This document shows positions 43,041-52,442 of a stretch of 64,000 nucleotides of DNA, one piece after another. This DNA comes from Pseudonocardia parietis (GTDB lineage Bacteria; Actinomycetota; Actinomycetes; Mycobacteriales; Pseudonocardiaceae), in assembly GCF_017876315.1 (NCBI RefSeq), contig NZ_JAGINU010000001.1, forward strand, positions 5,704,001-5,768,000, given 5' to 3'. A program made the position numbers and the translations under genes. Positions within the stretch are counted from its first letter, which is position 1, and each line of letters begins with the position of its first letter. The notes under the pieces are model-generated. The model was not told where the DNA came from, ran no database searches, and saw nothing but the letters and a program-made list of their open reading frames with translations.

Positions 43041-43691
43041 ATGATCGACGAGGCGAGCACCGTGGCCCCCGAGGCACACGGCACGACGGATCCGTCGCCG
43101 GACGATGGCGGGCTCGGGGAGCGTGCTGCCCGCACGCGCAGCCTGATCCTCAAGGCTGCGCAGCAGCTGTTCCTCGACCGCGGCTACTCCGGCACCCGGA
43201 TCAACAACATCACCGACGCCTGCGGCATCTCCCGGGCCGGCTTCTACACCTACTTCAAGGACAAGCGCGAGGTCTTCAACCTGCTCGGGGAGGAGTCCTA
43301 CCGCGACATCCTCGCCACCGTGACCCGCTGGGACGACATCCCGCACCCGGCGTCACGGGCGGACGTGGAGCGCTGGGTCACCGAGTACTTCGCCTTCATG
43401 GACGTGCACGGCGCCTTCATCTTCTCCTCCGCCCAGTCCGCACCGCCGGACGAGGACTTCCGCGAGAGCAGCAAGCGGCTGCAGATGCGGGTCGCGTGGC
43501 TGCTCGGGGTCAACCTGCGGAACCGGCAGACCGAGCCCACCGAGGCACCGGAGGCGCTCGGCCTCGCCGTCATGGCGATGCTCGACCTGTCCTGGTACCA
43601 GAGCCGGGTCCAGCGGCTCCCGGTCGACGACGGGGACATGATCGCCACGGTGGCGGCGATGATCAGGTCCACCATCCGGACGAACGACTGA
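43041..43691 (+). CDS. TetR-family transcriptional regulator (paralogue of a relic at 56231)
   Basis: The 216-residue regulator from ATG 43041 (GGAG 7 bases upstream) has the TetR HTH RTRSLILKAAQQLFLDRGYS followed by INNITDACGISRAGFYTYFK and the extension DKREVFNLLGEESY. It is divergent from an amidohydrolase. The HTH region closely matches the fragment at 56231-56467, implying a second copy once existed. It is a candidate master repressor for the four TTGAC dyads. Confidence 0.9.
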   Translation: MIDEASTVAPEAHGTTDPSPDDGGLGERAARTRSLILKAAQQLFLDRGYSGTRINNITDACGISRAGFYTYFKDKREVFNLLGEESYRDILATVTRWDDIPHPASRADVERWVTEYFAFMDVHGAFIFSSAQSAPPDEDFRESSKRLQMRVAWLLGVNLRNRQTEPTEAPEALGLAVMAMLDLSWYQSRVQRLPVDDGDMIATVAAMIRSTIRTND

Positions 43692-43692
43692 C

Positions 43693-43719
43693 GGGCGGCG
43701 GCCGACGAGGCCGCCGCCC
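43693..43719. terminator. Terminator hairpin between convergent genes
   Basis: GGGCGGCGGCC-GACGA-GGCCGCCGCCC is a perfect 11-bp stem located 1 bp after the TetR stop and before the convergent acyl-CoA synthetase end. There is no T run, as is common in actinobacteria. Confidence 0.75.
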
Positions 43720-43775
43720 GCCGGGTCACCCGGCCTGCGGGGCCACTCCGGCCCCGCCGTGCGTGCCGGCCGCGC

Positions 43776-45395
43776 TCATGGTGCCGGCGGGCCGAAACGC
43801 CGCCGCAGTTCTGCCTTGGCGATCTTCGCGAGTCCGGTGCGGGGCAGGGAGTCCACCACCTCGAGCCGCTCGGGCAGCTTCTGCCGCATCAAGCCCTGGC
43901 CGAGTAGCCACTCGTTCAGCTCGGTCAGCTCCGGGAGGTCGCCGCTCGTCACGGGGACCACGACGGCGCAGACGAGCTCACCCCGGACGGCGTCGGGCAG
44001 GCCGATCACCGCGGCCTCCGCCACCCCGGGGTTGCGGGCGAGCAGCATCTCGATCTCCTGCGGAGCGATGTTCTCGCCCTTACGGATGATCATGTCCTTG
44101 AGCCGGCCGACGACCTCGATGTGGTCGGGCCCGACCATCCGGCCGAGATCACCCGTCCGGAACCAGCCGTCGTCGGTGAAGGCCGCCGCGGACTCGGCCT
44201 CGGCGGTGTAGCCGTGACACACGCAGTCCCCGCTGACCTGGACCTCGCCGGATTCGTGCAGTGCGACGGTCTTGCCGTCGGCATCGACGATCCGTACCCG
44301 GTTGCCGGGCAGGACCCGCCCGTCGGTCGCGTCGAGGATGTCCGGCGGGTCGAGCGGGGAGGCCACCGCGAGCATCGGCACCTCGGTCATCCCGTAGTCG
44401 TGCGCGAGCGTCGCGTGGAGCTCGTCGCGGACCGCCCTGGACAGCTCGGGCGGGCACGGTGCGCCACCGCCCTTCAGCGTGCGCAGGTCGGGCAGCAGGG
44501 GCCCGTCCCCGGCTGCTGCCCGCGACATGGCCAGGAGCGCGCTGTAGAAGGGCGGGGCGCCGCCCGTCGTCGTGACCCGGTGCCGGCGGAACAGGGCGAC
44601 CGCCTCGTCGGGGACGAACGCCTCGAGCAGTAACAGCGGGTAGCCGCCGGCGAGCGCCGCGATCAGGTACTGGATGCCGCCGACGTGCGCGACCGGGAAG
44701 GCCATCGCGCCCACCTCCCCCGGTTCCGCACCGAGGCGGCCCACGCCGGCGAAGCCGAGGCCGGCGCTGAGCAGGGTCCGGTCGGTGTGCCGGGCGCCCT
44801 TGGGCGCACCGGTGGAACCGGAGGTGAAGTACACCCAGGCGACGTCGTCCGGGTTCGCGTCCGACGCCGGCCCGGCCGGCTCCGCCTGCGGGGCCTGGTG
44901 GCCGATCGTCAGCGTCCAGGGTGCGGGACCCCCTCCGGGCGCGAGCTCCGCCGCCATCCGCGCGTAGTCGAAGTTCTGCCAGACGCCGGGTACCAGGAAG
45001 AACTCGGCGTCGACGGCGGCGAGCGCGGCGGAGACCTCCCGCTGCCGGTAGATCGGTATGACCGGTGCCTGGACGGCGCCGACCAGGCGCAGGCCCAGCA
45101 TCACCAGGACGGTGCTGATCCTGGTCGGGAGCTGCCAGGCGACCCGGGTGCCGGCGCCGATCCCCTCGGCCGCCAGCGCCGAGGCCGCCCGAGCCGCGCC
45201 GTCCGCGACCTCTCGGCACGTCAGCACGGCGCCGTCCGCGTCGAGCAGGAGCGGCGCATCCGGGGTGAGCTCCGCGCGGCGCCGCAGCAACTCGTCGATC
45301 GTCGGAGCCCGCAGCAGCCACGGGTGATCCGTGGAGCCGGCGGGCGGCCGGTGGCCCGGGTCTTCGCTGAGGGACGAGGTCACGTCGAGGGCCAT
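43776..45395 (-). CDS. Acyl-CoA synthetase (AMP-forming, FadD-like)
   Basis: This 539-residue adenylate-forming ligase has the P-loop-like A3 motif as YFTSGSTGAPKGARHTD near residue 190. The adenine-binding motif is HDYGMTEVPML, A7 is DDGWFRTGDLGRM and A8/A10 are RLKDMIIRKGENIAPQEIE and PRTGLAKIAKAELR with the catalytic lysine. It would activate a carboxylic acid to its CoA thioester. The ATG follows CAGGAGA. It is last in a seven-gene minus-strand series that begins at 50072. The substrate acid is unknown. Confidence 0.92.
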   Translation of the reverse strand: MALDVTSSLSEDPGHRPPAGSTDHPWLLRAPTIDELLRRRAELTPDAPLLLDADGAVLTCREVADGAARAASALAAEGIGAGTRVAWQLPTRISTVLVMLGLRLVGAVQAPVIPIYRQREVSAALAAVDAEFFLVPGVWQNFDYARMAAELAPGGGPAPWTLTIGHQAPQAEPAGPASDANPDDVAWVYFTSGSTGAPKGARHTDRTLLSAGLGFAGVGRLGAEPGEVGAMAFPVAHVGGIQYLIAALAGGYPLLLLEAFVPDEAVALFRRHRVTTTGGAPPFYSALLAMSRAAAGDGPLLPDLRTLKGGGAPCPPELSRAVRDELHATLAHDYGMTEVPMLAVASPLDPPDILDATDGRVLPGNRVRIVDADGKTVALHESGEVQVSGDCVCHGYTAEAESAAAFTDDGWFRTGDLGRMVGPDHIEVVGRLKDMIIRKGENIAPQEIEMLLARNPGVAEAAVIGLPDAVRGELVCAVVVPVTSGDLPELTELNEWLLGQGLMRQKLPERLEVVDSLPRTGLAKIAKAELRRRFGPPAP

Positions 45396-45580
45396 TCTCG
45401 GTCTCCTGGGAATCGGCGCCCGTCCTCCCCCGAGAGGCCGGTGCGGCGTGGTGGGCGTCGTCCGGCCGGGCGGCCACGTCGACGACCTGCGGGGCGTACG
45501 AATGGCTCGGGACGGTGCCGGCGCCGGACGGGCTCGCACCGCCCGCCCGGCCCGGCACCGCCGCCGAGCGGTGCGGGTGG

Positions 45581-46036
45581 TCAGAGGTGGTAGCGGCTGA
45601 CCAGGTCGGCGACGCAGGCGGGCTTGTCGCCACCCTCGACCTCGACGACGGTCCTGGTGACCATCTGTACGGCGTCCTCGCCGATCCGCTCGAGGTCGAC
45701 CATCGTGGTCCGGGCCCGGACGCGGCTGCCCTCGCGCACCGCGGAGGGGAAGCGGACCTTGTTCAGGCCGTAGTTGACCCCCATCCGGGCGCCCTCGATG
45801 CGGCGCAGCGAGCTCACGAAACGCGGGATCAGCGACAGCGTCAGGAAGCCGTGTGCCACCGTCGCCCCGAACGGGCCGTCCGCGGCACGCTCGGGGTCCA
45901 CGTGGATCCACTGGTGGTCCTCGGTCACGTCGGCGAACCCGTCGATCCGGTCCTGGGTGACCGTGAACCAGTCCGTCGGCCCGAGCTCCTGGCCGACCGC
46001 CTTCTCCAGCTCGGCGATCGAGCGGTAGACCTCCAT
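45581..46036 (-). CDS. MaoC-type (R)-enoyl-CoA hydratase
   Basis: The 151-residue hot-dog-fold protein carries the hydratase-2 motif: TQDRIDGFADVTEDHQWIHV then DPERA, with Asp and His at the expected catalytic spacing, and the following GATVAHGFLTLSLIP. It hydrates trans-2-enoyl-CoA to the (R)-3-hydroxy form. It is downstream of the Cys-less thiolase-like gene. MaoC plus aldolase plus DUF35 is the grouping seen in sterol side-chain degradation. Confidence 0.9.
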   Translation of the reverse strand: MEVYRSIAELEKAVGQELGPTDWFTVTQDRIDGFADVTEDHQWIHVDPERAADGPFGATVAHGFLTLSLIPRFVSSLRRIEGARMGVNYGLNKVRFPSAVREGSRVRARTTMVDLERIGEDAVQMVTRTVVEVEGGDKPACVADLVSRYHL

Positions 46037-46068
46037 CGGTCCTCCTTCTCCCGTCGGATGCGGCAGGG

Positions 46069-47259
46069 TCATCTCGTGCTGATCACCATGGCGCCGGCGA
46101 CGGGACCGCCGCCGACGCCCACGGCGGCGATCTCCGGATGTAGCGGGGCCTGCCGCTCCCCCGCCTCGCCCCAGAGCTGGACGCACGCCTCGTGCAGGAA
46201 CCCCAGGCCGTGCAACCGGCCCGCGGACAGCTGGCCGCCGCTCGTGTTGAGCGGGAGCTCCCCGTCGAGGGCGATCCGATGGCCGCCCTCGACGAAGTCG
46301 CCGACCTTGCCCCGCTCGCAGAACCCGAGGGCCTCCAGCCAGATGACGGTCAGGAAGCTGACGCCGTCGTACAGCTGGGCCAGGTCGACGTCGGCGGGAC
46401 GCAGGTCGGTCCGTTCCCACAGGGTCTGCGCGGCGTCGTGGGCCGCCATCGTGGTCAGGTCGGTCCGCTGGTCCCAGGTGGCGCGTTCGAAGATCCCGGT
46501 GCCGGCGGACTCGACCGTCAGCGGATGGCGACGCAACCCCGTCGCCGCCTCGCGCCGCGACACGACGACGGCCGTCGCCCCGTCGCACGGGACGTCGCAG
46601 TCGTACAGGCAGAGCGGCTCGGAGATCATCCGCGCATCGAGGTACTCCTCCAACTCGAGCGGCTCCCGGAAGATCGCATCCGGGTTCAGCGTGGCGTTGC
46701 CGCGCGCGTTGACGGCGATCGCGCCGAGCTGCTCGCGGGTCAGCCCGTGGTCGTGCATGTACCGCTGTGCCGGCATCGCGAGCCAGTTGGTCGCCGACGG
46801 CGCACCGAAGGGCGCCATGTACTCGAGGTGGGCGGGCGCACGCCCCGAGCCGACGAGCACCGACGCGCGCCCCGCCGACCCCTGCGCCGTCGACTCCCAC
46901 ACCGACCGGAACACCAGGACGTGCTCGGCGAACCCGAGGCTGACCGCCATGCACGCCTCGATGACCGGGCCGATCTGCCCGGCCGTCTCCATCCCGGACA
47001 TGTACCAGCGGCTGCGCAGGCCCAGGGCGTTGCGCAGGTCGTGCACGCCCGCCCCGGAGAAGCCCCGGTCCGGCACCCCGGGGCCCGGGTAGCTCGCGAC
47101 GCCGTCGATGTCGTCCGGGGTCAGCCCGGCGTCGGAGATCGCGCGCAGGCAGGCCTCGACGGTGAGGGACAGGCCCGACCGCCCGAGCTTGCGGCCGATC
47201 CGGGACTTGCCCGCGCCGGTGAGCACCGCGCGGCCCTCGAACGGGCCACCGCGGGTCAT
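46069..47259 (-). CDS. Thiolase-fold protein without the catalytic cysteine (Ltp2-like aldolase candidate)
   Basis: The 396-residue protein has the SCP-x thiolase fold (ILTG-like start, NARGNATLNPDAIFREPL, DLAQLYDGVSFLTVIWLEAL), but the nucleophile position reads YMSGMETAGQIGPVI and the usual GHP box reads LSAGRLHGLG. Lack of both features marks Ltp2-type retro-aldolases, which pair with a DUF35 protein. The adjacent DUF35 gene overlaps its start by ATGA. It probably releases a short acyl or keto unit from a beta-hydroxyacyl-CoA. Confidence 0.82.
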   Translation of the reverse strand: MTRGGPFEGRAVLTGAGKSRIGRKLGRSGLSLTVEACLRAISDAGLTPDDIDGVASYPGPGVPDRGFSGAGVHDLRNALGLRSRWYMSGMETAGQIGPVIEACMAVSLGFAEHVLVFRSVWESTAQGSAGRASVLVGSGRAPAHLEYMAPFGAPSATNWLAMPAQRYMHDHGLTREQLGAIAVNARGNATLNPDAIFREPLELEEYLDARMISEPLCLYDCDVPCDGATAVVVSRREAATGLRRHPLTVESAGTGIFERATWDQRTDLTTMAAHDAAQTLWERTDLRPADVDLAQLYDGVSFLTVIWLEALGFCERGKVGDFVEGGHRIALDGELPLNTSGGQLSAGRLHGLGFLHEACVQLWGEAGERQAPLHPEIAAVGVGGGPVAGAMVISTR

Positions 47260-47687
47260 CGGACGCCTCCGACCGGGCGGAACAGCGGGATCCACACGTC
47301 GTCCCACTGCTCGAAGAACACGTCCACGGTCAACCCGACGTGGACGTCCTCCGGCGCGACGTCCACGACGTTGCTGACGAGGCGGACGTCGGGCTCGTCG
47401 GCGAGCTCGATCATCGCCACGACGTAGGGCGGCGGGTACGCCGGGATCCACGGCTGGCGGTTGATCGTGAAGGCCGCCACCCGGCCCCGCCCGGATGCGG
47501 GCTCGGGCCCGACGTCCAGGCTGCGGCACCGGAAGCACACCGGGGCCGGCGGGTGGAACCACCGGGTACACGACCGGCAGCGGTGGACGAGCAGGTCGCC
47601 GTTCGCGCCCCCGGTCCAGAAGGGCTCGGACTCCGGCGTCGGATCGGGCAGCAGCCGGGTCCCGGGCCTGGTGTAGGCGGCCGTCAC
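47256..47687 (-). CDS. DUF35 OB-fold protein with zinc ribbon
   Basis: This 143-residue partner protein has a rubredoxin-like zinc ribbon (HRCRSCTRWFHPPAPVCFRC) followed by an OB fold (GRGRVAAFTINRQPWIP...YVVAMIELAD). In known systems such proteins (for example ChsH2's DUF35 domain) bind thiolase-like aldolases and are needed for acyl-CoA binding. It is directly coupled to the Cys-less thiolase-like gene. Confidence 0.9.
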   Translation of the reverse strand: MTAAYTRPGTRLLPDPTPESEPFWTGGANGDLLVHRCRSCTRWFHPPAPVCFRCRSLDVGPEPASGRGRVAAFTINRQPWIPAYPPPYVVAMIELADEPDVRLVSNVVDVAPEDVHVGLTVDVFFEQWDDVWIPLFRPVGGVR

Positions 47688-47691
47688 CGGG

Positions 47692-48852
47692 TCAGCCCTT
47701 CTCGCTGGACAGGACGGTGACGGCGGAGACCGCGGTCGGTCCCCCGATGTTGTGCGCGAGGGCGTTGCGGGCCCCGTCGACCTGGTTGGCCGCCTGGCCC
47801 CGGAGCTGCTCGAACAGCTCCACGCACTGCGCGACGCCCGTCGCGCCCGGCGGGTGCCCCTTCGCCTTCAGGCCGCCGCTGGGGTTCACCGGCTTGCTGC
47901 CGCCGACGGCGGTCGTGCCGTTCTCGATCAGCGTGTACGCCTCGAACCTCTCGACGAACCCGAGGTCCTCGTAGCTGATCAGCTCGACCCCGGTGAAGCA
48001 GTCGTGCACCTCGGCGACGTCGATGTCCTCCGGACCGAGCCCGGCCATGGCATACGCCGCGCGGGAGGCCTTGACCGTCGGCGGGAACGTCGTCATGTCC
48101 TTCTTGTGCTGGTGCATGACCCGGTCGAGGCCCAGCCCCACGCCGCGGACCCAGACCGGCCGGTCGGTGTAGCGGTCGACGACGTCCTCGGCCACGAGCA
48201 GCAGCGCCGCGGCCCCGTCGCTCTGCGGGGTGCAGTCGTAGAGCCCGAACGGGGCCACCACGATCGGCGCATCGAGCGCCTGCTGCAGCGTGATCTCGTA
48301 CCGCAGCTGCGCCTTCGGGTTCGGCACCGCGTGCTTGTGGTTCTTCACCGCCACCATCGCGAGGTGCTCCCTGGTCGCGGGCGACTCGTGCAGGTACCGG
48401 GCGACGTGCAGCGCGAAGTTGGCCGGGGCAATGAGGCCCAGCGGGTAGTCCCAGGCCATGTCCCGGGTCAGCCCGGCCCACTCCCAGAACGTGCCCCGCG
48501 CCGACGACTCGCGGACCTTGTCCGCCCCGACGACGAGGGCGACGTCCACGGCGCCGGACGCGACGGCGTAGGTCGCGTTGCGCACCGCGTCGTTCCCGGT
48601 CGCGCACGCGTTCTCGACCCTGGTGACGGGGATGTCGAGCAGGCCGCAGGTGTCGGCGAGGATGCCGGACGGGAAGCCGTCGGTCGTGGTCAGCTCACCG
48701 AACCAGGCCGCCTCGATGTCGGCGCGGTCGAGCCCCTTGTCCACATGAGCGGCCATCTCGGAGACGGCCATCGGCACGAGTTCCTTGATCCCGAGACCGA
48801 AGTGCTCGGCGAACGGCGTCATACCGGCCCCGGCGATCGCGACGCGTCTCAT
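47692..48852 (-). CDS. SCP-x-type thiolase (catalytically complete)
   Basis: This 386-residue lipid-transfer-protein-type thiolase has the nucleophilic cysteine in RVENACATGNDAVRN, a His in VAEVHDCFTGVEL and the GHPPGATG box near the C-terminus. All residues needed for thiolysis are therefore present, unlike in its neighbour. Its ATG overlaps the stop of the upstream fusion protein, whose DUF35 domain is probably its partner. Confidence 0.9.
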   Translation of the reverse strand: MRRVAIAGAGMTPFAEHFGLGIKELVPMAVSEMAAHVDKGLDRADIEAAWFGELTTTDGFPSGILADTCGLLDIPVTRVENACATGNDAVRNATYAVASGAVDVALVVGADKVRESSARGTFWEWAGLTRDMAWDYPLGLIAPANFALHVARYLHESPATREHLAMVAVKNHKHAVPNPKAQLRYEITLQQALDAPIVVAPFGLYDCTPQSDGAAALLLVAEDVVDRYTDRPVWVRGVGLGLDRVMHQHKKDMTTFPPTVKASRAAYAMAGLGPEDIDVAEVHDCFTGVELISYEDLGFVERFEAYTLIENGTTAVGGSKPVNPSGGLKAKGHPPGATGVAQCVELFEQLRGQAANQVDGARNALAHNIGGPTAVSAVTVLSSEKG

Positions 48853-50072
48853 CGGGCGGCTCCTTCACGCTGGCCGGCGTCCGCCGGGCGAGGGTCGGGG
48901 AAGAGCGCGTACCCGTAGTCCGGGATCCCGGAGCGGACCGCGACCCGGCGCAGCACGAGCCGGCCGCGGTCCCCGATCTCGGTGGTGCCGGCCGGCACGC
49001 CGGTGACCTTCACCAGGGCGCGGACGTCGACGCCGTCGAGCTCGACGATGGCGAGGGAGTACGGCGTGGGGAGGCCCGGGACGGGCACGTGCACCGTCAC
49101 GCCGGTGTACACGGCACCGGTCCGGGGCAACGGCGCCGACGACCAGCCCGCCTCCGAGCCGCACCCCAGGCAGCGGAACCGAGGGGGCATGGCCAAGGTG
49201 CCGCACGCGTCGCACCGACCCGCCTCCCAGCGCAGCTTCGCGTCGAAGGCCCGCTCGTAGGCGGCCAGCGAGATCGCGATCTCCGGGCCCGGGTTGTCGA
49301 CGGTGCGCTGCGGTGCCCTGACCGCGGGCTCGTCGCGGCGGACCGCGGGCACGCCGCCGATCCGGATCGCGGTCGCCGAGGCCTGCTCGACGGCGAGGAC
49401 CAGGCCGCCCGTGCCGACCTGCTCCAGGCCCGCGAGGGCGAACAGGGCGGCGCTCGCCCCGAGGGTCGGCAGCCGGGGCGCCTGGCCGACGGAGAGCGCC
49501 GCGGCCTGCTTGGCGGCGAGCCCCGCCACCGCGACCGGTTTGTCGCTCAGCTCGAGGGCCTCGACCGCAGGCCCCAGGCCACGCTCGCGCTGCAGCCGCG
49601 GATCGGCGTAGTCCCGAGCGGGCCCCCCGTCCACCCGGCTCTGCACGGGGAGGCTGCGGACCACCCGGTCGACCAGCTCGATCGGCACGCCGGTGTCCCC
49701 GACCAGTGCCGCCGCGGCGCCCGCCGGCGCCCCGGCCTGCGCGTCCGCGGCTACGACGAGCGTGCCCGGGGCCGCGCCGGCGAGCGCGTCGAGGACCGCG
49801 GGCGCCCCGCCGACCTGCTCGGTCACCGGGACGTCGTCCGGCAGCCCGATCCCGGCCAGCAGGGCGGCGGCGTTGCCGCCGACGAGCAACGGCAGCTCCC
49901 GCGTCACGAACACCACGGCTCGGACCTGCGGTCCCGCCTCGCCCAGGGCTGCGCGCCCGGCGGCGACGGCCAGCGTCACCGCGTCCTCGTCGGGCCCTGT
50001 GGTCCGCCCGCGCCCGTCTCCCCAGGGCGGCAGGTAGGTGCCGACCGCGGCGAGCGCCCTCGATCCGGACAT
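48849..50072 (-). CDS. KAS-III/HMG-CoA-synthase-like domain fused to DUF35
   Basis: The 407-residue fusion has residues 1-270 resembling the thiolase superfamily branch of KAS III/HMG-CoA synthases (AVGTYLPPWGDGR start, RAVVFVTRELPLLVGGNAAA) but without a clear catalytic Cys-His-Asn triad. Residues 280-407 are a DUF35 zinc ribbon (GRCDACGTLAMPPRFRCLGC) with an OB fold (GAVYTGVTVHVPVPGLPTPY). It is first in the minus-strand operon, opposite the 50395 gene, with a TTGAC dyad between. It probably acts as scaffold for the downstream thiolase. Confidence 0.82.
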   Translation of the reverse strand: MSGSRALAAVGTYLPPWGDGRGRTTGPDEDAVTLAVAAGRAALGEAGPQVRAVVFVTRELPLLVGGNAAALLAGIGLPDDVPVTEQVGGAPAVLDALAGAAPGTLVVAADAQAGAPAGAAAALVGDTGVPIELVDRVVRSLPVQSRVDGGPARDYADPRLQRERGLGPAVEALELSDKPVAVAGLAAKQAAALSVGQAPRLPTLGASAALFALAGLEQVGTGGLVLAVEQASATAIRIGGVPAVRRDEPAVRAPQRTVDNPGPEIAISLAAYERAFDAKLRWEAGRCDACGTLAMPPRFRCLGCGSEAGWSSAPLPRTGAVYTGVTVHVPVPGLPTPYSLAIVELDGVDVRALVKVTGVPAGTTEIGDRGRLVLRRVAVRSGIPDYGYALFPDPRPADAGQREGAAR

Positions 50073-50214
50073 CGTCGTCGTCTCCGCTCCTCGTGTGGTC
50101 AGGACATCCGCAGGCCGGCGGGGCCCGGCGGGGTGATCCCCATGACGGGAGCGCCCGTTCGCTCCTTCGCCGGTCGGGCCGTCAGGAGCCAACCGAGATC
50201 GACCGTAGAGCGAC

Positions 50215-50230
50215 TTGACATTTTCGTCAA
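50215..50230. promoter_or_regulatory. TTGAC-N6-GTCAA operator, copy 3
   Basis: TTGAC at 50215-50219 and GTCAA at 50226-50230 lie in the 322-bp divergent gap between the KAS-DUF35 gene and the enoyl-CoA hydratase. The rest of the gap shows no gene. Confidence 0.72.
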
Positions 50231-50394
50231 ACATCTCTGTGATGTGCCCAGTGGCGCTCGCAAGCGCGGGTTCTCGCGCTGCTCCACACGGGCCTCGAGG
50301 CGTAGCCGGTGATGTTGACGTCCCTGTCGAGACCCGGTCGTCCTGCGAGGTCGCGCCCAGTGAACGGCCGGTCGAGCCCGGCCCCGGAGTAGGA

Positions 50395-51255
50395 GTGGCA
50401 GTGGCAGCAGAGCCGTCAACGCAGACCACGAGCGACTCGACCGGCTCGGGGGGACCCTTCGCCCCCGAGCTGCTCGTCGAGAGCAAGGGGGCGGTGCGCA
50501 TCGTGACCCTCAACCGTCCGGACGCCATGAACGCGACCAACGAGGCGCTCCACGAGTCCCTGATCGCCGTCTGGGCGCACCTGGCCAAGGACCCGGATGC
50601 CCGCGCGGTCGTGTTGACCGGCGCCGGCCGCGCCTTCAGCGCAGGCGGGGACTTCGACCACTTCGTCGAGCTGTGGGACGACAAGGTCTTGCGCCGCAAG
50701 GAGATCGACGGCGCCCGCCGGCTGCTCACCGAGATGATCGAGTTCCCGCTCCCGGTCGTCGCCGCGGTCAACGGCGCCGCGGTCGGGCTCGGCTGCAACC
50801 TCGCCGTCTGCAGCGACATCGTGCTCATCGCCGAGGATGCGTTCATCGCCGACCCGCACGTCGGCGTCGGCCTCACCGCGGCCGACGGAGGCGCGCCGAC
50901 GTGGCCGCTCCTCATGGGGATGTTGCGCGCCAAGGAGTACCTGTTCACCAGCGAGCGCATCCCCGCCGACCAGGCGGTCGTCCTGGGCCTCGCCAACCGG
51001 GTCGTCCCGGGCGACCAGCTCCTCGACCAGGCGATCGCGCTCGCCGAGAAGCTCGCAGCCCAGCCACCGCAGGCCGTGCAGAGCACCAAGCGCGCACTGA
51101 ACATGCACATCAAGCGCGCCGTCGCCGGAGTCCTGGAGTACGCGCTGCACGAGGAGTTCCACTCCTTCGACACCCCGGAGCACCAGGCTGTGGTCAACGG
51201 CTTCCTCGCCCGTTCGCGTGCGCGGACGGAGAAGGCCGCGCGGACGACGTCGTGA
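50395..51255 (+). CDS. Enoyl-CoA hydratase/isomerase
   Basis: The 286-residue crotonase has VRIVTLNRPDAMNATNEALH, the oxyanion segment RAFSAGGDFDHF and NGAAVGLGCNLAVCSDIVLI, with AFIADPHVGVGLTAADGGA further on. A Glu/Asp pattern compatible with hydratase activity cannot be settled by eye. Start chosen at GTG 50395 behind GGAG; GTG 50401 is equally possible. It opens a five-gene plus-strand operon with four acyl-CoA dehydrogenase genes, coupled to the first of them by GTGA. Confidence 0.9.
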   Translation: MAVAAEPSTQTTSDSTGSGGPFAPELLVESKGAVRIVTLNRPDAMNATNEALHESLIAVWAHLAKDPDARAVVLTGAGRAFSAGGDFDHFVELWDDKVLRRKEIDGARRLLTEMIEFPLPVVAAVNGAAVGLGCNLAVCSDIVLIAEDAFIADPHVGVGLTAADGGAPTWPLLMGMLRAKEYLFTSERIPADQAVVLGLANRVVPGDQLLDQAIALAEKLAAQPPQAVQSTKRALNMHIKRAVAGVLEYALHEEFHSFDTPEHQAVVNGFLARSRARTEKAARTTS

Positions 51256-52442
51256 CCGGGACAGTCGCACCGCCCGCCCCCGGCCCGACGACCCTGGCCT
51301 CGGACCCGGAGGCGTATCGCGCGGCGCTGCGCGCCTACCTCGGCAGCGACGCGTCACTCGATCGCTGGCGGAACCGTCACCACCGGACGACCGAGGAGCG
51401 GATCACCGAGCACGCCGTCCTCATGTCCGGTCTGCACCGCGGGCGCTGGAACCGCTACGGCTGGCCCGCCGACGCCGGCGGGCTCGGTGGGGACGAGCGG
51501 CACCGCGCGATCCTCTACGACGAGCTCAGCGCGGCGGGCCTCCCGGTCCCCGAGCCGCACCTGATGCTCGAGACCCTCGGGCCGCCCCTGGTCCGGTTCG
51601 CCCCCGAGCTGGCCGCGGAGCTGCTGCCCCGCTACCTGCGCGGTGACGAGTGGTGGGGCCAGGGCTTCTCCGAACCCGAGGCGGGGAGCGATCTCGCCGC
51701 CCTGCGGTGCCGGGCCCGCCGCGACGGGGAGGACTACGTGGTGTCCGGGCAGAAGCTCTGGACCAGCCACGGCGCGACCGCGACCCGCCTGATGTGCCTC
51801 GTCCGGACGGGGACCGCCGAGAGCCGGCACCGGGGGCTCACCATGCTCCTGATCGACGCCGACACCCCGGGGGTGTCCGTCCGTCCCCTCGCCCTCGCCA
51901 GCGGCCACAACGAACTGGCCGAGGTCTTCTTCGACGACGCCCGGGTGCCGGCACGGCGCGCGGTCGGCGAGGAGGGCGGGGGCTGGACCGTCGCGATGTA
52001 CCTGCTCCAGTTCGAACGGGCGATGTACGCGTGGCTCAGCTCCACGACCGCCCTCCGCCGCCTGCGCGAGCTGCGCGAGCAGGTGGGCGCCCGGTCGACG
52101 CACGACGGCGACGCCGTCCGGTTCGCCGAGGTCTACGCGGACATCGTCGCGTTGCGGGCGCGCAGCGCCGAGACCGTGCGGCGACTGGCCTCGGGCGCGA
52201 CGGTGGGGCCGGAGGCGAGCATCGACAAGGTCCTGCTCGCCACGGCCGAGACCGGTCTGCACGATCTCGCCCGCGAGCTCCTCGGAGGTGACTTCATCCT
52301 CTCCGCCGAGACGCACGCGGCGCAGTGGCGGGCGGACTGGTGGTACAGCCGGGCCTCGACGATCATGGGCGGCTCGGCCGAGGTGCAGCGGACGATCCTC
52401 GCCGACCACGTGCTCGGCCTGCCCAAGGAGACGAGCGCATGA
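51252..52442 (+). CDS. Acyl-CoA dehydrogenase, pair A large-type subunit
   Basis: This 396-residue ACAD has an FAD/substrate stretch FSEPEAGSDLAALRCRARRD, then YVVSGQKLWTSHGATATRLM, and the C-terminal signature IMGGSAEVQRTILADHVLGL. The usual MCAD-type glutamate position (YEGT) is glycine here, so a different base is used, as in heteromeric actinobacterial ACADs. It overlaps the next ACAD by ATGA, suggesting an alpha2beta2 enzyme oxidising a bulky acyl-CoA. Confidence 0.9.
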   Translation: MTGTVAPPAPGPTTLASDPEAYRAALRAYLGSDASLDRWRNRHHRTTEERITEHAVLMSGLHRGRWNRYGWPADAGGLGGDERHRAILYDELSAAGLPVPEPHLMLETLGPPLVRFAPELAAELLPRYLRGDEWWGQGFSEPEAGSDLAALRCRARRDGEDYVVSGQKLWTSHGATATRLMCLVRTGTAESRHRGLTMLLIDADTPGVSVRPLALASGHNELAEVFFDDARVPARRAVGEEGGGWTVAMYLLQFERAMYAWLSSTTALRRLRELREQVGARSTHDGDAVRFAEVYADIVALRARSAETVRRLASGATVGPEASIDKVLLATAETGLHDLARELLGGDFILSAETHAAQWRADWWYSRASTIMGGSAEVQRTILADHVLGLPKETSA

